From assembly GCF_015070875.1 (NCBI RefSeq), contig NZ_JADDIV010000002.1, positions 620,001 to 684,000 of the forward strand: DNA of 64,000 nt. Reading direction: 5' to 3'. Both the position numbers and the translations under genes were made by a program. The notes below the pieces were generated by a model. It was not told where the DNA came from. It worked only from the letters and a program-made list of their open reading frames with translations, and did no database searches. Position 1 is the first letter of the stretch. The number at the start of each line of letters is the position of its first letter. This stretch comes from Ramlibacter pallidus (GTDB lineage Bacteria; Pseudomonadota; Gammaproteobacteria; Burkholderiales; Burkholderiaceae_C). Below are positions 18,863 through 30,973 of the stretch, piece by piece.

Positions 18863-20848
18863 ATGTCTTCGCTGGAGCTCACGCTGCTTTACCTGCTGGC
18901 CGCCGTGCTGGGGGTGGTGGCCTGCCGCTCCCTGCGGCTGCCGCCGATGCTGGGCTACCTGGCCGTGGGGGTGGTGATCGGCCCCAACGCCCTGGCCCTG
19001 GCACAGGACTCCGACAGCGTGCGCCACCTCGGCGAGTTCGGCGTGGTGTTCCTGATGTTCGTGATCGGGCTGGAGTTCAACCTGGCCAAGCTGCGCGCCA
19101 TGCGCAAGCACGTGTTCGGCCTGGGCATGTCGCAGGTGCTGCTGACGATCGTGCCGGCCAGCATCGGCGCCGTGGTGCTGACCGCACTGGCGCCGACCAT
19201 CGCGCCGCTGTCGTGGCAAAGCGCCCTGGCCCTGGCGGGCGCGCTGGCCATGAGCAGCACCGCGATCGTGGTGAAGATGATGGCCGACCGGCTGGAGCTG
19301 GAGTCGGAGCACGGCCAGCGCGTGATGGGCGTGCTGCTGTTCCAGGACCTGGCCGTGGTGCCGCTGCTGGTGATGATCCCGGCGCTGGGCAGCCCGCCGG
19401 AGGTGCTGCTGCGCGAACTGGCCCTGGCCGCCGTCAAGGCCGCCGCGCTGATCGCCCTGCTGCTGTCCGGCGGCCAGCGCCTCATGCGCTGGTGGCTCAC
19501 CCTGGTGGCGCGGCGCAAGAGCGAGGAACTGTTCGTCCTCAACATGCTGCTGGTCACGCTGGGGCTCGCGTGGCTGACCGAGCTGGCGGGGCTGTCGCTG
19601 GCGCTGGGCGCCTTCATCGCCGGCATCCTGATCTCCGAGACCGAGTTCAAGCACCAGGTGGAGGCCGACATCCGGCCGTTCCACGACGTGCTGCTGGGGC
19701 TGTTCTTCATCACCATCGGCATGCTGCTGGACTGGCGGCCGGTCGCCGCCCACTGGGGGCTGGTGCTCGTGCTGGTGACGCTGCCGGTGCTTTTCAAGCT
19801 GCTGCTGGTGACCGCGCTGGCGCGGTTCTTCGGCGCCACCACGGGGGTCGCGCTGCGCACCGGCCTCTACCTCGCGCAGGCCGGCGAGTTCGGCTTCGTG
19901 CTGCTGACGCTGGCACGCGCCCACGACCTCGTCCCGCCGGCATTGCTGAACCCCATCCTGGCGAGCATGGTGCTGTCGATGCTGGCGACGCCCTTCATCA
20001 TCCAGTGGAGCAACCGCATCGTGATGAAGCTGGTGGCCAGCGAGTGGATGATGCAGTCGCTGCAGATGACCACCATCGCGCGCAAGTCCATCAACGCGCA
20101 CCAGCACGTGATCATCTGCGGCTACGGGCGCTGCGGCCAGAACCTCGCCCGCATGCTGGAGCAGGAGAACATCCCCTACATGGCGCTGGACCTCGATCCG
20201 GACCGCGTGCGCCAAGCCGCGGCCGCCGGCGACTCGGTGGTGTTCGGCGACGCCGCGCGGCTGCAGGCGCTGATCGCCGCCGGCCTGGGCCGGGCCAGCG
20301 CCGTCGTGATCACCTATCTCGACGTGCCGAACGCGACCAAGGTGCTGGGCAGCGTGCGCTCGCACGCGCCGCAGGTGCCGGTGATCGTGCGCACGCACGA
20401 CGACCACGACCTCGAGCGACTGCAGGCCGCCGGTGCCACCGAGGTGGTGCCGGAGACGCTGGAGAGCTCGCTGATGCTGGCCAGCCACGCGCTGGCCCTG
20501 GTCGGCGTGCCGATGCGGCGCGTGATCCGGATCGTGCAGGAGCAGCGCGACGCGCGCTACAACCTCCTGCGCGGGTACTTCCACGGCGCCGACGACAGCA
20601 GCATGGCGGAGATGGAGCAGGAGCGCCTGTCCACCATCACGCTCCCGCTGGGCGCGCGGGCGCTGGGCCACGCGCTGAGCACCCTGCGCCTGGCCGGCCA
20701 GGGCGTGCGGGTGGTCAGCCTGCGGCGCGGCAACGGGCGCATCATCGACCCTGCGACCGACCCTGCACTGGAGGACGGCGACACGCTGGTGCTCTCGGGC
20801 CGGCCCGAACCGCTGGCGATGGCCGAGGAGATCCTGCTCAAGGGATGA
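18863..20848 (+). CDS. CPA2-family monovalent cation:proton antiporter (Kef/YbaL-like)
   Basis: 661 residues. The N-terminal ~390 residues are a Na+/H+-exchanger membrane domain ([39 protein letters not shown]). A RCK/TrkA-N Rossmann domain ([28 protein letters not shown]) and a C-terminal TrkA-C domain ([14 protein letters not shown]) follow. It probably exports K+ in exchange for protons under nucleotide-ligand control. It is coupled to apt, whose start region overlaps its stop. Confidence 0.9.
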   Translation: MSSLELTLLYLLAAVLGVVACRSLRLPPMLGYLAVGVVIGPNALALAQDSDSVRHLGEFGVVFLMFVIGLEFNLAKLRAMRKHVFGLGMSQVLLTIVPASIGAVVLTALAPTIAPLSWQSALALAGALAMSSTAIVVKMMADRLELESEHGQRVMGVLLFQDLAVVPLLVMIPALGSPPEVLLRELALAAVKAAALIALLLSGGQRLMRWWLTLVARRKSEELFVLNMLLVTLGLAWLTELAGLSLALGAFIAGILISETEFKHQVEADIRPFHDVLLGLFFITIGMLLDWRPVAAHWGLVLVLVTLPVLFKLLLVTALARFFGATTGVALRTGLYLAQAGEFGFVLLTLARAHDLVPPALLNPILASMVLSMLATPFIIQWSNRIVMKLVASEWMMQSLQMTTIARKSINAHQHVIICGYGRCGQNLARMLEQENIPYMALDLDPDRVRQAAAAGDSVVFGDAARLQALIAAGLGRASAVVITYLDVPNATKVLGSVRSHAPQVPVIVRTHDDHDLERLQAAGATEVVPETLESSLMLASHALALVGVPMRRVIRIVQEQRDARYNLLRGYFHGADDSSMAEMEQERLSTITLPLGARALGHALSTLRLAGQGVRVVSLRRGNGRIIDPATDPALEDGDTLVLSGRPEPLAMAEEILLKG

Positions 20849-20850
20849 AG

Positions 20851-21399
20851 ATGGAAGAACTGAACGTCAGCGACTACCTGCGCAGCCACATCCGCACCGT
20901 GCCCGACTGGCCGGCTCCGGGCGTGCAGTTCCGCGACATCACGCCGCTGCTGCAGAACCCGCGCGTGTTCCGCGTGCTGATCGACGCCTTCGTGCACCGC
21001 TACATGGACCGGCGCCCGGACGTCGTCGCGGGCCTCGACGCCCGCGGCTTCATTCTGGGGTCCGTCGTCGCCTACGAGCTGGGCCTGGGCTTCGTGCCGA
21101 TCCGCAAGAAGGGCAAGCTGCCCTTCACCACGGTGGAAGAAACCTACGAGCTGGAATACGGCAGCGCCACGGTCGAACTGCACACCGACGCGGTCAAGCC
21201 GGGCCAGCGCGTGTTGCTGGTCGACGACCTGATCGCCACCGGCGGCACCATGATGGCCGGCAAGAGGCTGCTGGAAAAGCTGGGCGGCACCGTCATCGAG
21301 GGGGCCGCGATCGTCGACCTGCCGGAGCTCGGCGGCTCGGAGCGCCTGCGCGAAGGCGGACTGGACGTCTTCACCTTCGTGCGCTTCGAGGGGCACTGA
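20851..21399 (+). CDS. apt: Adenine phosphoribosyltransferase
   Basis: About 182 residues. Type I PRTase with the PRPP-binding loop [13 protein letters not shown], and [12 protein letters not shown] plus [10 protein letters not shown] as in Apt. It salvages adenine to AMP. Two starts are possible: ATG at 20845 (overlapping the antiporter stop) and ATG at 20851. I chose 20851 because AAGGG at 20840-20844 is then 6 bp upstream, whereas it would touch the first ATG. Confidence 0.93.
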   Translation: MEELNVSDYLRSHIRTVPDWPAPGVQFRDITPLLQNPRVFRVLIDAFVHRYMDRRPDVVAGLDARGFILGSVVAYELGLGFVPIRKKGKLPFTTVEETYELEYGSATVELHTDAVKPGQRVLLVDDLIATGGTMMAGKRLLEKLGGTVIEGAAIVDLPELGGSERLREGGLDVFTFVRFEGH

Positions 21400-22176
21400 C
21401 TAGCGCAGCGACCCGTACTGCGTCGTGCTCAGGTGGTCGCCCGGCGCGTCGCCGTCGGTCATCTCGGTGTCCTCGAAGCCGGTCAGCAGCGTGTAGCTGC
21501 CCGGATGGGCGTGGGCATGCTGCGCCTGCGGCTGCGCCTTGCCGGCGTTGGCCGCGGCGAGCGCCTGCTCGCCACGCACGCCGGCCGCGACGCCGGCGGC
21601 CAGCGCCTTCTTGAACGCTTCCACTTCGTCCTGCTGCAGCGGGTCGACGCGCGCGGCGGGCGGCTGCGGCGGCTGCTTCGGTTCGGCGGGCTTGGGAATG
21701 TCCATGAGCGGCGCCGGACGGGAGATCGGCGGCCGGTGCACCATCTCGCCGACGGCCACGTGCTCGTTGGCGCGCCAGTACACGGCGGAAACGAGGATGT
21801 CGTGCCGCGACTTGGCCGACTGCGCCACCATCGCCTCGATCTCGGCGAGGCGGTTGGTGTCGGCGCCGCCGCCGTACGCCAGGTCCACCATCACCATGAA
21901 CTGGCGGCCGCGCGGGTCGAGCGACAGCACCTTGAACTTGTAGCTGGAGGACAGCACGCCGGAGCGCACCATGCATTCGCGCACCACGGCATAAAGCAGC
22001 TCGCGGCGCTCCATGCGCTCCTGCTTGCGGTTGGCGGGCTGCGCCGTGCCGTGCAGGCCGCGGGCGGCCGCGTGGTACGGCTTGGTGGAGTCGATGCGCG
22101 ACAGCCCGGAGCTGGGCATCAGGCTGGCGGAGGCGTCGTGCTTCTTCTTCGCGGAGAACCAGCTGAGCAAGGACAT
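21400..22176 (-). CDS. Conserved protein of unknown function
   Basis: 258 residues that I do not recognise beyond a resemblance to proteins in related betaproteobacteria. It has a polar N-terminus (SWFSAKKKHDAS), a central, probably folded alpha/beta part (about 55-150: RRELLYAVVRECMVRSGVLSSSYKFKVL, ILVSAVYWRANEHVAVGE) and a low-complexity Pro/Ala/Gln/His-rich C-terminal half. No signal peptide or membrane segment. Convergent with apt, the two stop codons being directly adjacent. Confidence 0.75.
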   Translation of the reverse strand: MSLLSWFSAKKKHDASASLMPSSGLSRIDSTKPYHAAARGLHGTAQPANRKQERMERRELLYAVVRECMVRSGVLSSSYKFKVLSLDPRGRQFMVMVDLAYGGGADTNRLAEIEAMVAQSAKSRHDILVSAVYWRANEHVAVGEMVHRPPISRPAPLMDIPKPAEPKQPPQPPAARVDPLQQDEVEAFKKALAAGVAAGVRGEQALAAANAGKAQPQAQHAHAHPGSYTLLTGFEDTEMTDGDAPGDHLSTTQYGSLR

Positions 22177-22304
22177 GACGGACTACTTTCTCGGCGTGTT
22201 GTTGTCTGTCCGTCCAGTGTGTCCGCTAGTTGTTACCACGCTGTAAGCCATCCGGTCGCCCGGACAGGCGTCGCGGGCGGGAGGATGGGCGGCAAGCCCG
22301 CGCG

Positions 22305-22796
22305 TCAGGTCACCGCCACGCGCTTCGGGCGGTTGGAGAGGCGGCGCGACACCAGCGAACCGAGCGCCATCGCGACCTCCACGGCCAGCGCGGGCTGGCG
22401 GTTGGTGAGTTCGGTGAAGCGGATCGGGCTGAGCGACCACAGCTTGCACGCCGCGGCGGCCTGCACGGTCGCCGCGCGCGGCTGGCGCGTGAAGAACGCG
22501 CCTTCGCCGACGGCCGAGCCGGGCTCGACGGTGGCCAGGCGCAGGCGGCCCTTGTCGTCCTCGTAGTGCACCGTGAGCTGCCCCGTCTCGACGAAGTACA
22601 CGGTGCGGTCGCTCGCGTTCTGCTCGATCAGCACCTGACCCTGGCGCACCGCGAACGGCTGCAGGTAGGTGCCGAGCAGCTCCCACTGTTTCGCATTGAG
22701 CTGCGGGTGGAAGGCATCGCGCGACTGGTTGTGGGCGACGGCGTGGATGAGCCCCTGCACGTCGAAGTGGATGGAGGTGGGGAGGGGGGCGTTCAT
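22305..22796 (-). CDS. Orphan cyclic-nucleotide-binding-domain protein
   Basis: 163 residues. The middle is a Crp-type beta-barrel sensor domain (about 35-130: VRQGQVLIEQNASDRTVYFVETGQL, GSAVGEGAFFTRQPRAATVQA). The chain ends with an Arg-rich tail (RRLSNRPKR) in place of a helix-turn-helix, so it is not a Crp-like DNA-binding regulator as it stands. Ligand and partner are unknown. The 147 bp upstream are AT-richer and probably carry its promoter. Confidence 0.82.
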   Translation of the reverse strand: MNAPLPTSIHFDVQGLIHAVAHNQSRDAFHPQLNAKQWELLGTYLQPFAVRQGQVLIEQNASDRTVYFVETGQLTVHYEDDKGRLRLATVEPGSAVGEGAFFTRQPRAATVQAAAACKLWSLSPIRFTELTNRQPALAVEVAMALGSLVSRRLSNRPKRVAVT

Positions 22797-22943
22797 GGTG
22801 GCGCGACGGTAGCCGCGCCACGGGGGCGTTTACAAGGTTTGTTAAAGATCGATTACAGGAGATACGCCGTTTCCCTAAGCTGTAACGCAACCGCAGGTTC
22901 TGGCCGGACGAGCGGCCGGCGCGGCCGGTCGGGCGGCGTTGCT

Positions 22944-23318
22944 TCAGTCCGTCTCGGACGGGTCGAAATCGAGTTCCACTTTCGCGCCGTTCGGGTCGGT
23001 GCAGAACAGCTGCCAGGTGCCTGCACCTTTCTGCCGCCGCAGGTCGTACTTCACGCCCTGCGCATCGAAGCGCGCCTTCACCGTCTTGAGGTCCCGCGCG
23101 GAGAAGGCCATGTGGTCGATGACCCCTGCGCGCTGCGGCGGGACGGGCCGGTCCGAGTACACGTGCAGGATCGCGCAACCTTCCGCATACAGCCAGGCGC
23201 CGGGAAACCCCAGGTCCGGCCGCGGCCCTTGCTCCAGCCCGAGCAGGCCGGTGTAGAAGGCCAGCGTGCGGTCCAGGTCCTCCGCGATCACCGTGAAGTG
23301 GTTCATGCCGTGGATCAT
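22944..23318 (-). CDS. VOC-family (glyoxalase/dioxygenase fold) protein
   Basis: 124 residues in the paired beta-alpha-beta-beta-beta layout of the vicinal oxygen chelate family. Possible metal ligands are His in MNHFTVIAED, His in IDHMAFSARDL and Glu in AKVELDFDP. FCTDPNGAKVEL is the typical closing motif. It follows the SRPBCC-quinone-oxidoreductase gene by 21 bp on the same strand, so it probably belongs to that transcript. Substrate unknown. Confidence 0.87.
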   Translation of the reverse strand: MIHGMNHFTVIAEDLDRTLAFYTGLLGLEQGPRPDLGFPGAWLYAEGCAILHVYSDRPVPPQRAGVIDHMAFSARDLKTVKARFDAQGVKYDLRRQKGAGTWQLFCTDPNGAKVELDFDPSETD

Positions 23319-23339
23319 GCGAGTCTCCGTCGGGGTCGT

Positions 23340-24800
23340 TCAGGTCACCAGCACCAGCGAGCCGGTGCTCGCCCGCGATTCGAGCCGCCGGTGCGCCTGA
23401 CCGGCGGCGGACAGCGCAAAACGCTCGATCTCCGGTGGCGGCAGAACGCCTGCGGCGAGCGCCCGCCACACGCGGTCGGCACGCTCCTGCAGTTCGCGCG
23501 GCGTGGCGACGTAGTCGAACACCACCGGGCGCGAGAAGGTCAGCGACTTCGCCACCAGGCGGTCGGCGTCCAGCGGCGGCAGCGGCCCGCTGGCCTGGCC
23601 GAGGCTGATCCAGTGGCAGCGCCGGTCGGCGGCAGCCAAGTTCTCTTCGACGCCCGCCGCGCCGAGCCCGTCGACGATCACGTCGGCCCCGCCGCAATGC
23701 GCCTGCACCGCCTGCGCGAAGCGGTAGTCCGGTGCGACGATCACATGCGCGCAGCCGTGCGACCGAGCGATGCGCGCCTTGGCTTCGCTGGACACGGTGC
23801 CCACCACGGTCGCCTGCAACCGGCTGGCCCACGCGCACAGCAGAGAACCCACGCCGCCCGCGGCCGCGTGCACCAGCAGGCGCGTGCCCGGGCGCACGCG
23901 CCCGAGGTCGCGCAACAGGTAGTCGGCCGTCACGCCCTTGAGCAGCAACGCGGCCGCGGCCTCTTCGTCCACGTCCTGGGGCAGGCGCACGACGTGCTGC
24001 GCCGGCACGTTGCGCAGCGTGCGATAGGCGCCGGGCTGCGGGCACAGGTAGGCGACGCGATCGCCGGGGAAGAAGTTGCCCACGCCGGCACCGACGTCCA
24101 CGACGGTGCCGGCGGCCTCCATCCCCAGCACGCCGGGCAGGGGCAGCAGGCCGGGCATCCAGCCGCGCCGCAGGTAGATGTCGAAGAAGTTGACGCCGAC
24201 GGCACGCTGCGCGATGCGCACCTCGCCGGGACCGGGCGGCGGCACCTGCATGTCCACCGCTTCCAGTTCCTCCGGGCCGCCGTAGCGCGCCAGCCGGACT
24301 TCACGCCCCGTCGCCGTCGCGTGCGCACCCGCGCGCGCCACCGGCGTAGCGTGCGTCGCGGGCGCGGCGAGGTATTTCCTGAGGTTCGCGAACCCGGCCT
24401 CGTAGACCCCTTGCGCCACCATGTCGTGCAGCTCGCGCTCGCGCCCCGGCGGCGCCTCGAAGGTGGACTCCCAGTGCCAGAAGGTGCGGTCGCCATCGGT
24501 GACCGGCTTCAAGGTGACGGTTGCCACGTAGCGCTTCAGCGGCACCGTGGCTTCGAGGATGCAATAGGTCGACTTGTACTCCGTGTCGGACAGTCCCAGC
24601 AGCTGCTCGCGGATCCGGTTGCCATCCTTCAGCGTGAAGCTGCGCACGCAGCCCACGCGCGACGAAGGCTCGCCGTGCTCGATGCGGCTGGCCTCCACCA
24701 CGTCGTGCCACTGGTCGTGGCTGTTGAAATCGCGCAGGACCTGCCAGACGCGCGCGATCGGCGCGTCGATGACGGCGGAGCGGACGACCTTCTGCAGCAT
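23340..24800 (-). CDS. SRPBCC domain fused to zinc-independent quinone oxidoreductase
   Basis: 486 residues in one open frame. Residues 1-~144 are a START/Bet v1-like SRPBCC domain (IARVWQVLRDFNSHDQWHDVV, YCILEATVPLKRYVATV). A short Ala-rich linker (about 145-165) joins it to a complete ~320-residue MDR quinone oxidoreductase (GVNFFDIYLRRGW, GMEAAGTVVDVGAGV, NADPH site AAAGGVGSLLCAWA). The SRPBCC half is a paralogue of the next gene upstream. The fusion suggests ligand delivery to, or regulation of, an NADPH-dependent reductase. Confidence 0.85.
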   Translation of the reverse strand: MLQKVVRSAVIDAPIARVWQVLRDFNSHDQWHDVVEASRIEHGEPSSRVGCVRSFTLKDGNRIREQLLGLSDTEYKSTYCILEATVPLKRYVATVTLKPVTDGDRTFWHWESTFEAPPGRERELHDMVAQGVYEAGFANLRKYLAAPATHATPVARAGAHATATGREVRLARYGGPEELEAVDMQVPPPGPGEVRIAQRAVGVNFFDIYLRRGWMPGLLPLPGVLGMEAAGTVVDVGAGVGNFFPGDRVAYLCPQPGAYRTLRNVPAQHVVRLPQDVDEEAAAALLLKGVTADYLLRDLGRVRPGTRLLVHAAAGGVGSLLCAWASRLQATVVGTVSSEAKARIARSHGCAHVIVAPDYRFAQAVQAHCGGADVIVDGLGAAGVEENLAAADRRCHWISLGQASGPLPPLDADRLVAKSLTFSRPVVFDYVATPRELQERADRVWRALAAGVLPPPEIERFALSAAGQAHRRLESRASTGSLVLVT

Positions 24801-24807
24801 GGGACGC

Positions 24808-25251
24808 TCAGCGCGCGCCGCGGAAGTGCTTCTTCAGCGCGTCGAACCCGCCCTGGAACACCTGGCCGCCGATCAGGTCCGACAGCTCCTGTTCGCGGCG
24901 CGGTTCGCAGTCGAATTCCGCGCTCCACTCCGCGAAGGTGCGCCCGCCGTCGGTGACCGGCGTCAGCTTGAGCGTGGCGGTGTAGTTCTCCACGCCCATC
25001 GGGCTTTCGAGGATGGCGTAGGTGCAGCTGTAGTCGAAGTCGGAGAGCGCCAGCAGCCGCTCGCGGATGCGGCCGCCGTCGCGCGTGTGGAAATTCCGCA
25101 CGCAGCCGACCTTGTCGGGCGGCTCGCCGTTCTCGATGCGGCTGTCGGCGATGCCGGGGTGCCACTGCGGCAGCCCGTTGAAGTCGCGCACGCGCTGCCA
25201 CACCGCGTCGGCGCCGGCCTCGATCACGCTGGAGACGTAGATGCGCAGCAT
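24808..25251 (-). CDS. SRPBCC (polyketide-cyclase/START-like) protein
   Basis: 147 residues in one SRPBCC domain: VIEAGADAVWQRVRDFNGLPQWH, RIENGEPPDKVGCVRNF, GGRTFAEWSAEFDCEP and a C-terminal helix GGFDALKKHF. It shares the same pattern (DFN..QWH, GEP...VGCVR) with the SRPBCC half of the next gene 7 bp downstream, so the two arose by duplication. It is 4 bp downstream of the flotillin gene. Ligand unknown. Confidence 0.86.
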   Translation of the reverse strand: MLRIYVSSVIEAGADAVWQRVRDFNGLPQWHPGIADSRIENGEPPDKVGCVRNFHTRDGGRIRERLLALSDFDYSCTYAILESPMGVENYTATLKLTPVTDGGRTFAEWSAEFDCEPRREQELSDLIGGQVFQGGFDALKKHFRGAR

Positions 25252-25255
25252 GGGC

Positions 25256-26980
25256 TCAGGCCTTCTTGCCCGGGTCGGCCACGGGGATGCCCGGCACGGC
25301 GGCGGCCGGCGGGATCGCCCCGGCCGCGGCCATCGTGCCGGCGACGAGGCCGTTGATGTCCGCGCCCTGGATGCCGATCTCCTTGAGCAGCTGGTCGACC
25401 ACCGGCGCCTGCGCGCGGAAGCGCAGCGCGGAGTTCACCACGCCGTCGGCGAAGTTGTTCGGCTGGGTCCCGATCGGCCCGACACCGCCGCCCCCGCCGA
25501 TCAGGCCGTCGACCTGCAGGATCTTGATGCCCTCGATGCGCTCCATCGGCTTGACCGACTCGCGGATGATGCCCTCGGCCTTGTCCACGACGCGCAGGCG
25601 CAGCGCGGAGGCGCGGGCTTCCGGCGAAAGAACGTTCTGCGCTTCGTTCATCAGGCGCAGGCCTTCGGCTTCCACCTCCGAACGCACCTTGATGCCCATC
25701 GCGCGGATCTTCTCGGCGTCCGCATCCGCCTCGGCCTGCAGGCGCACGGCGGCGCCGCGGTCGGCACTGGCCTGCTTCTCGGCGCCCGCCGCGCTGGTGA
25801 GCCGCAGCGCATCGCGCTCGGCGGCCTCCGCGGCCTTGATCAGCTCGATGACCTTGCGCCGCTCGGCGACTTCCTTCTCGCGCACGGTGAACACCTTTTC
25901 CTCGGCCGCGACGGCCGCAGCGCGCGCCAGTTCGGCGGCGGCCTGCGCCTCGCTCTGGTTCTTGCTCTCCCGCGCGACCGCGATGGCGCGCTGCTGCTCG
26001 GCGAGGTCCAGCGACTGGCGCCGCAGGATCTCGGCGGCCTGCAGCGCCTTCTCCTTGGCGATGCGGTCTTCCTCCAGCTGCTGCTCGGAGCGGATGCGCG
26101 CCGCCTCGATCGCCTGGCGTGCGGCGATCTGCACCGTCTCGGCGTCCTGCTCGCGGCCGGCGCGCTCGGTGGCCAGCTCGGCGCGCTGGCGGGCGCGGGC
26201 GATCTCCACCTCGCGCTGCTGCGACAGGCGCGCGTACTCGCTCTCGCGGTCGATCTCCAGCGACAGCTTCTCCGCCTCGAGGTTCTTGTTGCGGATGGCG
26301 ACCAGCGTGTCCTGCTCGACGTCGTTGCGCTGCTTCTTGCGGTGCTCGATCTGCTCGGTCAGGCGGGTCAGGCCCTCGGCGTCGAAGGCGTTGCTGGGAT
26401 TGAAGAACTCCATGCTGGTCTGGTCCAGCTGGGTCAGCGAGGCCGACTCCAGCTCCAGGCCGTTCTTGGTCAGGTCTTCCGCCACCGATTCGCGCACCCG
26501 CCGCACGTAGGTGCCGCGCTTCTCGTGCAGTTCCTCCATGGTCATCTCCGCCGCGGCGGTGCGCAGCGCGTCGACGAACTTGCCTTCCACCAGTTCCTTC
26601 AGCTGCTCGGGTGCCAGCGTGCGCAGGCCCAGCGTCTGGGCGGCGGCGGCCACGGCCTGCGGTTCGGCGGCGACGCGCACGTAGAACTCCGCCATCACGT
26701 CGACCCGCATGCGGTCCTTGGTGATGAGGGCCTTGTCGCGGCCGCGCGCCACCTCCAGCCGCAGCGTGTTCATGTTGACGGGGATCACCTCGTGCAGGAT
26801 CGGCAGCACGAAGGCGCCGCCATCGAGCACGACGCGCTGGCCCCCGAGGCCGGTGCGCACGAACGCGCGCTCCTTGCTGCTGCGCAGGTACAGCCAGTGC
26901 AGCAGCCAGACCGCGATGGCGACGACGATCCCCGCCACGATCAGGCCGAGGAGGAAGGTGCCGAATTGGGCGCCGGTCAT
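25256..26980 (-). CDS. Flotillin/band-7 family membrane protein (YqiK-like)
   Basis: 574 residues. One N-terminal membrane helix (about 8-30) is followed by an SPFH/PHB domain (VVLDGGAFVLPILHEVIPVNMNTL, LITKDRMRVDVMAEFYVRV). A long Ala/Glu/Arg-rich coiled coil (about 235-470) and a Gly/Pro-rich tail complete it. Flotillins scaffold ordered membrane patches. The NfeD-type partner gene often found beside them is absent. A good AAAGGAG site precedes the ATG. Thirty-one bp separate it from the catabolic gene run upstream, so it may have its own promoter. Confidence 0.9.
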   Translation of the reverse strand: MTGAQFGTFLLGLIVAGIVVAIAVWLLHWLYLRSSKERAFVRTGLGGQRVVLDGGAFVLPILHEVIPVNMNTLRLEVARGRDKALITKDRMRVDVMAEFYVRVAAEPQAVAAAAQTLGLRTLAPEQLKELVEGKFVDALRTAAAEMTMEELHEKRGTYVRRVRESVAEDLTKNGLELESASLTQLDQTSMEFFNPSNAFDAEGLTRLTEQIEHRKKQRNDVEQDTLVAIRNKNLEAEKLSLEIDRESEYARLSQQREVEIARARQRAELATERAGREQDAETVQIAARQAIEAARIRSEQQLEEDRIAKEKALQAAEILRRQSLDLAEQQRAIAVARESKNQSEAQAAAELARAAAVAAEEKVFTVREKEVAERRKVIELIKAAEAAERDALRLTSAAGAEKQASADRGAAVRLQAEADADAEKIRAMGIKVRSEVEAEGLRLMNEAQNVLSPEARASALRLRVVDKAEGIIRESVKPMERIEGIKILQVDGLIGGGGGVGPIGTQPNNFADGVVNSALRFRAQAPVVDQLLKEIGIQGADINGLVAGTMAAAGAIPPAAAVPGIPVADPGKKA

Positions 26981-27011
26981 AGGTGTCTCCTTTGTCTCTG
27001 TCTTGAACTGC

Positions 27012-27842
27012 TCAGCGGGTGATCTGCACGAAGCGGCGCGCCGTTTCGGTGAGCGCCACCTCCGTCGGCAGGCGCTCCATGGAACTGGCGCCGTAGAAGC
27101 CGTCGCAGCCGGGGCACCGGGACAGGATCCATTGCGCGTCTTCCGGTTCGGCGATGGGGCCGCCGTGGCACAGCACCATCACGTCGCGCTTCACCGACCG
27201 CGCGGCGGCCGCCCAGGCGTTGATCGGTTCCACGCAGTCCTTCAGCTGGAGCGCCGTGCCGGCCCCGATCGCGCCGCCGGTGGTCAGGCCCAGGTGGCAC
27301 ACGACGATGTCGGCGCCGGCGCGGGCCATGTCGCGCGCTTCCTGTTCGTTGAAGACGTAGGGCGTGGTGAGCAGGTCCAGCGCGTGCGCGCGGGCGATCA
27401 TCTCGACCTCCAGGCCGTAGCCCATGCCGGTTTCTTCCAGGTTGGCGCGGAAGGTGCCGTCGATCAGGCCGACGGTGGGGAAGTTCTGCACCCCCGAGAA
27501 CCCCAGCGTAATCAGGCGCTGCAGGAACTCGTCGGTGATCATGAAGGGGTCGGTGCCGTTCACGCCCGCGAGCACCGGCGTGCGCTGCACGACCGGCAGC
27601 ACCTCGCGCGCCATCTCGCACACGATCTCGTTGGCGTTGCCGTAGGCCAGCACGCCGGCCAGCGAACCGCGCCCGGCCATCCGGTAGCGGCCGGAGTTGT
27701 AGATGACGATCAGGTCGACGCCGCCGGCCTCCTCGCACTTGGCCGACAGGCCGGTGCCGGCGCCGCCGCCGACGATGGGGCGGCCGGCGGCCACCTTGGT
27801 CCGCAGGCTGTCGAGGATGGCTTCCCGGGGGATGCGTGCCAT
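27012..27842 (-). CDS. Tm-1 C-terminal-like TIM-barrel protein (phosphoenolpyruvate hydrolase-like family)
   Basis: 276 residues. Motifs [49 protein letters not shown] and [16 protein letters not shown] mark the PF09370 TIM-barrel family. In the tomato antiviral protein Tm-1 this domain is the C-terminal half. Here it is a separate gene 13 bp after the LivF-Tm-1N fusion. The bacterial reaction is not known to me. The start at 27842 ([10 protein letters not shown]) is used; an in-frame upstream extension overlaps the preceding gene and is not conserved. Confidence 0.88.
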   Translation of the reverse strand: MARIPREAILDSLRTKVAAGRPIVGGGAGTGLSAKCEEAGGVDLIVIYNSGRYRMAGRGSLAGVLAYGNANEIVCEMAREVLPVVQRTPVLAGVNGTDPFMITDEFLQRLITLGFSGVQNFPTVGLIDGTFRANLEETGMGYGLEVEMIARAHALDLLTTPYVFNEQEARDMARAGADIVVCHLGLTTGGAIGAGTALQLKDCVEPINAWAAAARSVKRDVMVLCHGGPIAEPEDAQWILSRCPGCDGFYGASSMERLPTEVALTETARRFVQITR

Positions 27843-27855
27843 GGGGTTCTCCGGT

Positions 27856-30140
<2,285 letters not shown>

Positions 30141-30141
<1 letters not shown>

Positions 30142-30959
30142 CAGTGCTTGCCCCCCATGTAGATCGCCTGCACCTGCGCGTCGTTCTCGATCTGGTGGGG
30201 CGTGCCTTCGCGCAGCACGCGTCCGTTGTGCATGACGGTGACACGCTCCACCACCTTCAGCGCGATGTCGAGGTCGTGCTCGATCAGCACGAAGGCCATG
30301 TGCGAAGGCAGCGAAGTGAGCAGCGCCACCAGTTCGCGGCGCTCCGCCGGCGACAGCCCGGCGGCGGGCTCGTCGAACAGGATCAGGCGCGGCGCGCCCG
30401 CCAGCGCCATGCCGATCTCCAGCTGGCGCTGCTCGCCGTGCGCCAGGTTGGCCACGCGCTCGTCGGCGATGTGCGCCAGGCGCGCGCGCTCCAGAAGTTC
30501 CTCCGTGGCGGCGCGCGAGGCATGGCCGGCGCCGGCGCGCACGAAGCTGTAGCGGCCGCGGCCCATGCCGCGCACCGCGAGGAAGAGGTTGTCCCGCACC
30601 GTGAGCTCGCGGAACAGCAGCGAGGACTGGTAGGTGCGCCGCAGCCCCTTGCGGATCCGCTCGTAGGGCGGCAGCGCCGTGATGTCCTCGCCGAAGAAGC
30701 GGATGCTGCCCGCCGTGGGCGGGAAGTCGCCGGTGATCGCGTTGAACAGCGTGGTCTTGCCCGCGCCGTTCGCGCCCAGGATCGCGCGCTTCTCGCCCGC
30801 GGCCACCGTCAGCGTCACGTCGTCCACGGCGCGCAGCGCGCCGAAGCTGCGCGTCACGCCGTCGAGCACCAAGGCGTCGTTGGACGCCAGCGGCTTGGCG
30901 GCGGGCGGCAGGACGGCGCGCGAAGCACCGGCGGGACGCAGTGTCGTGATGGAAGCCAC
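30141..30959 (-). CDS. Branched-chain-amino-acid-type ABC transporter ATP-binding protein (LivG-like)
   Basis: 272 residues: Walker [11 protein letters not shown]-loop region [13 protein letters not shown], signature AHGEQRQ in place of the usual SYGEQRQ, Walker [14 protein letters not shown], and the LivG-type ending [12 protein letters not shown]. The start is GTG at 30959 with GGAAGG 6 bp upstream; the frame further upstream is blocked as a start because it overlaps the livK stop. It couples ATP hydrolysis to import with the fused LivF. Confidence 0.92.
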
Positions 30960-30973
30960 GGGCGCCCTTCCGT

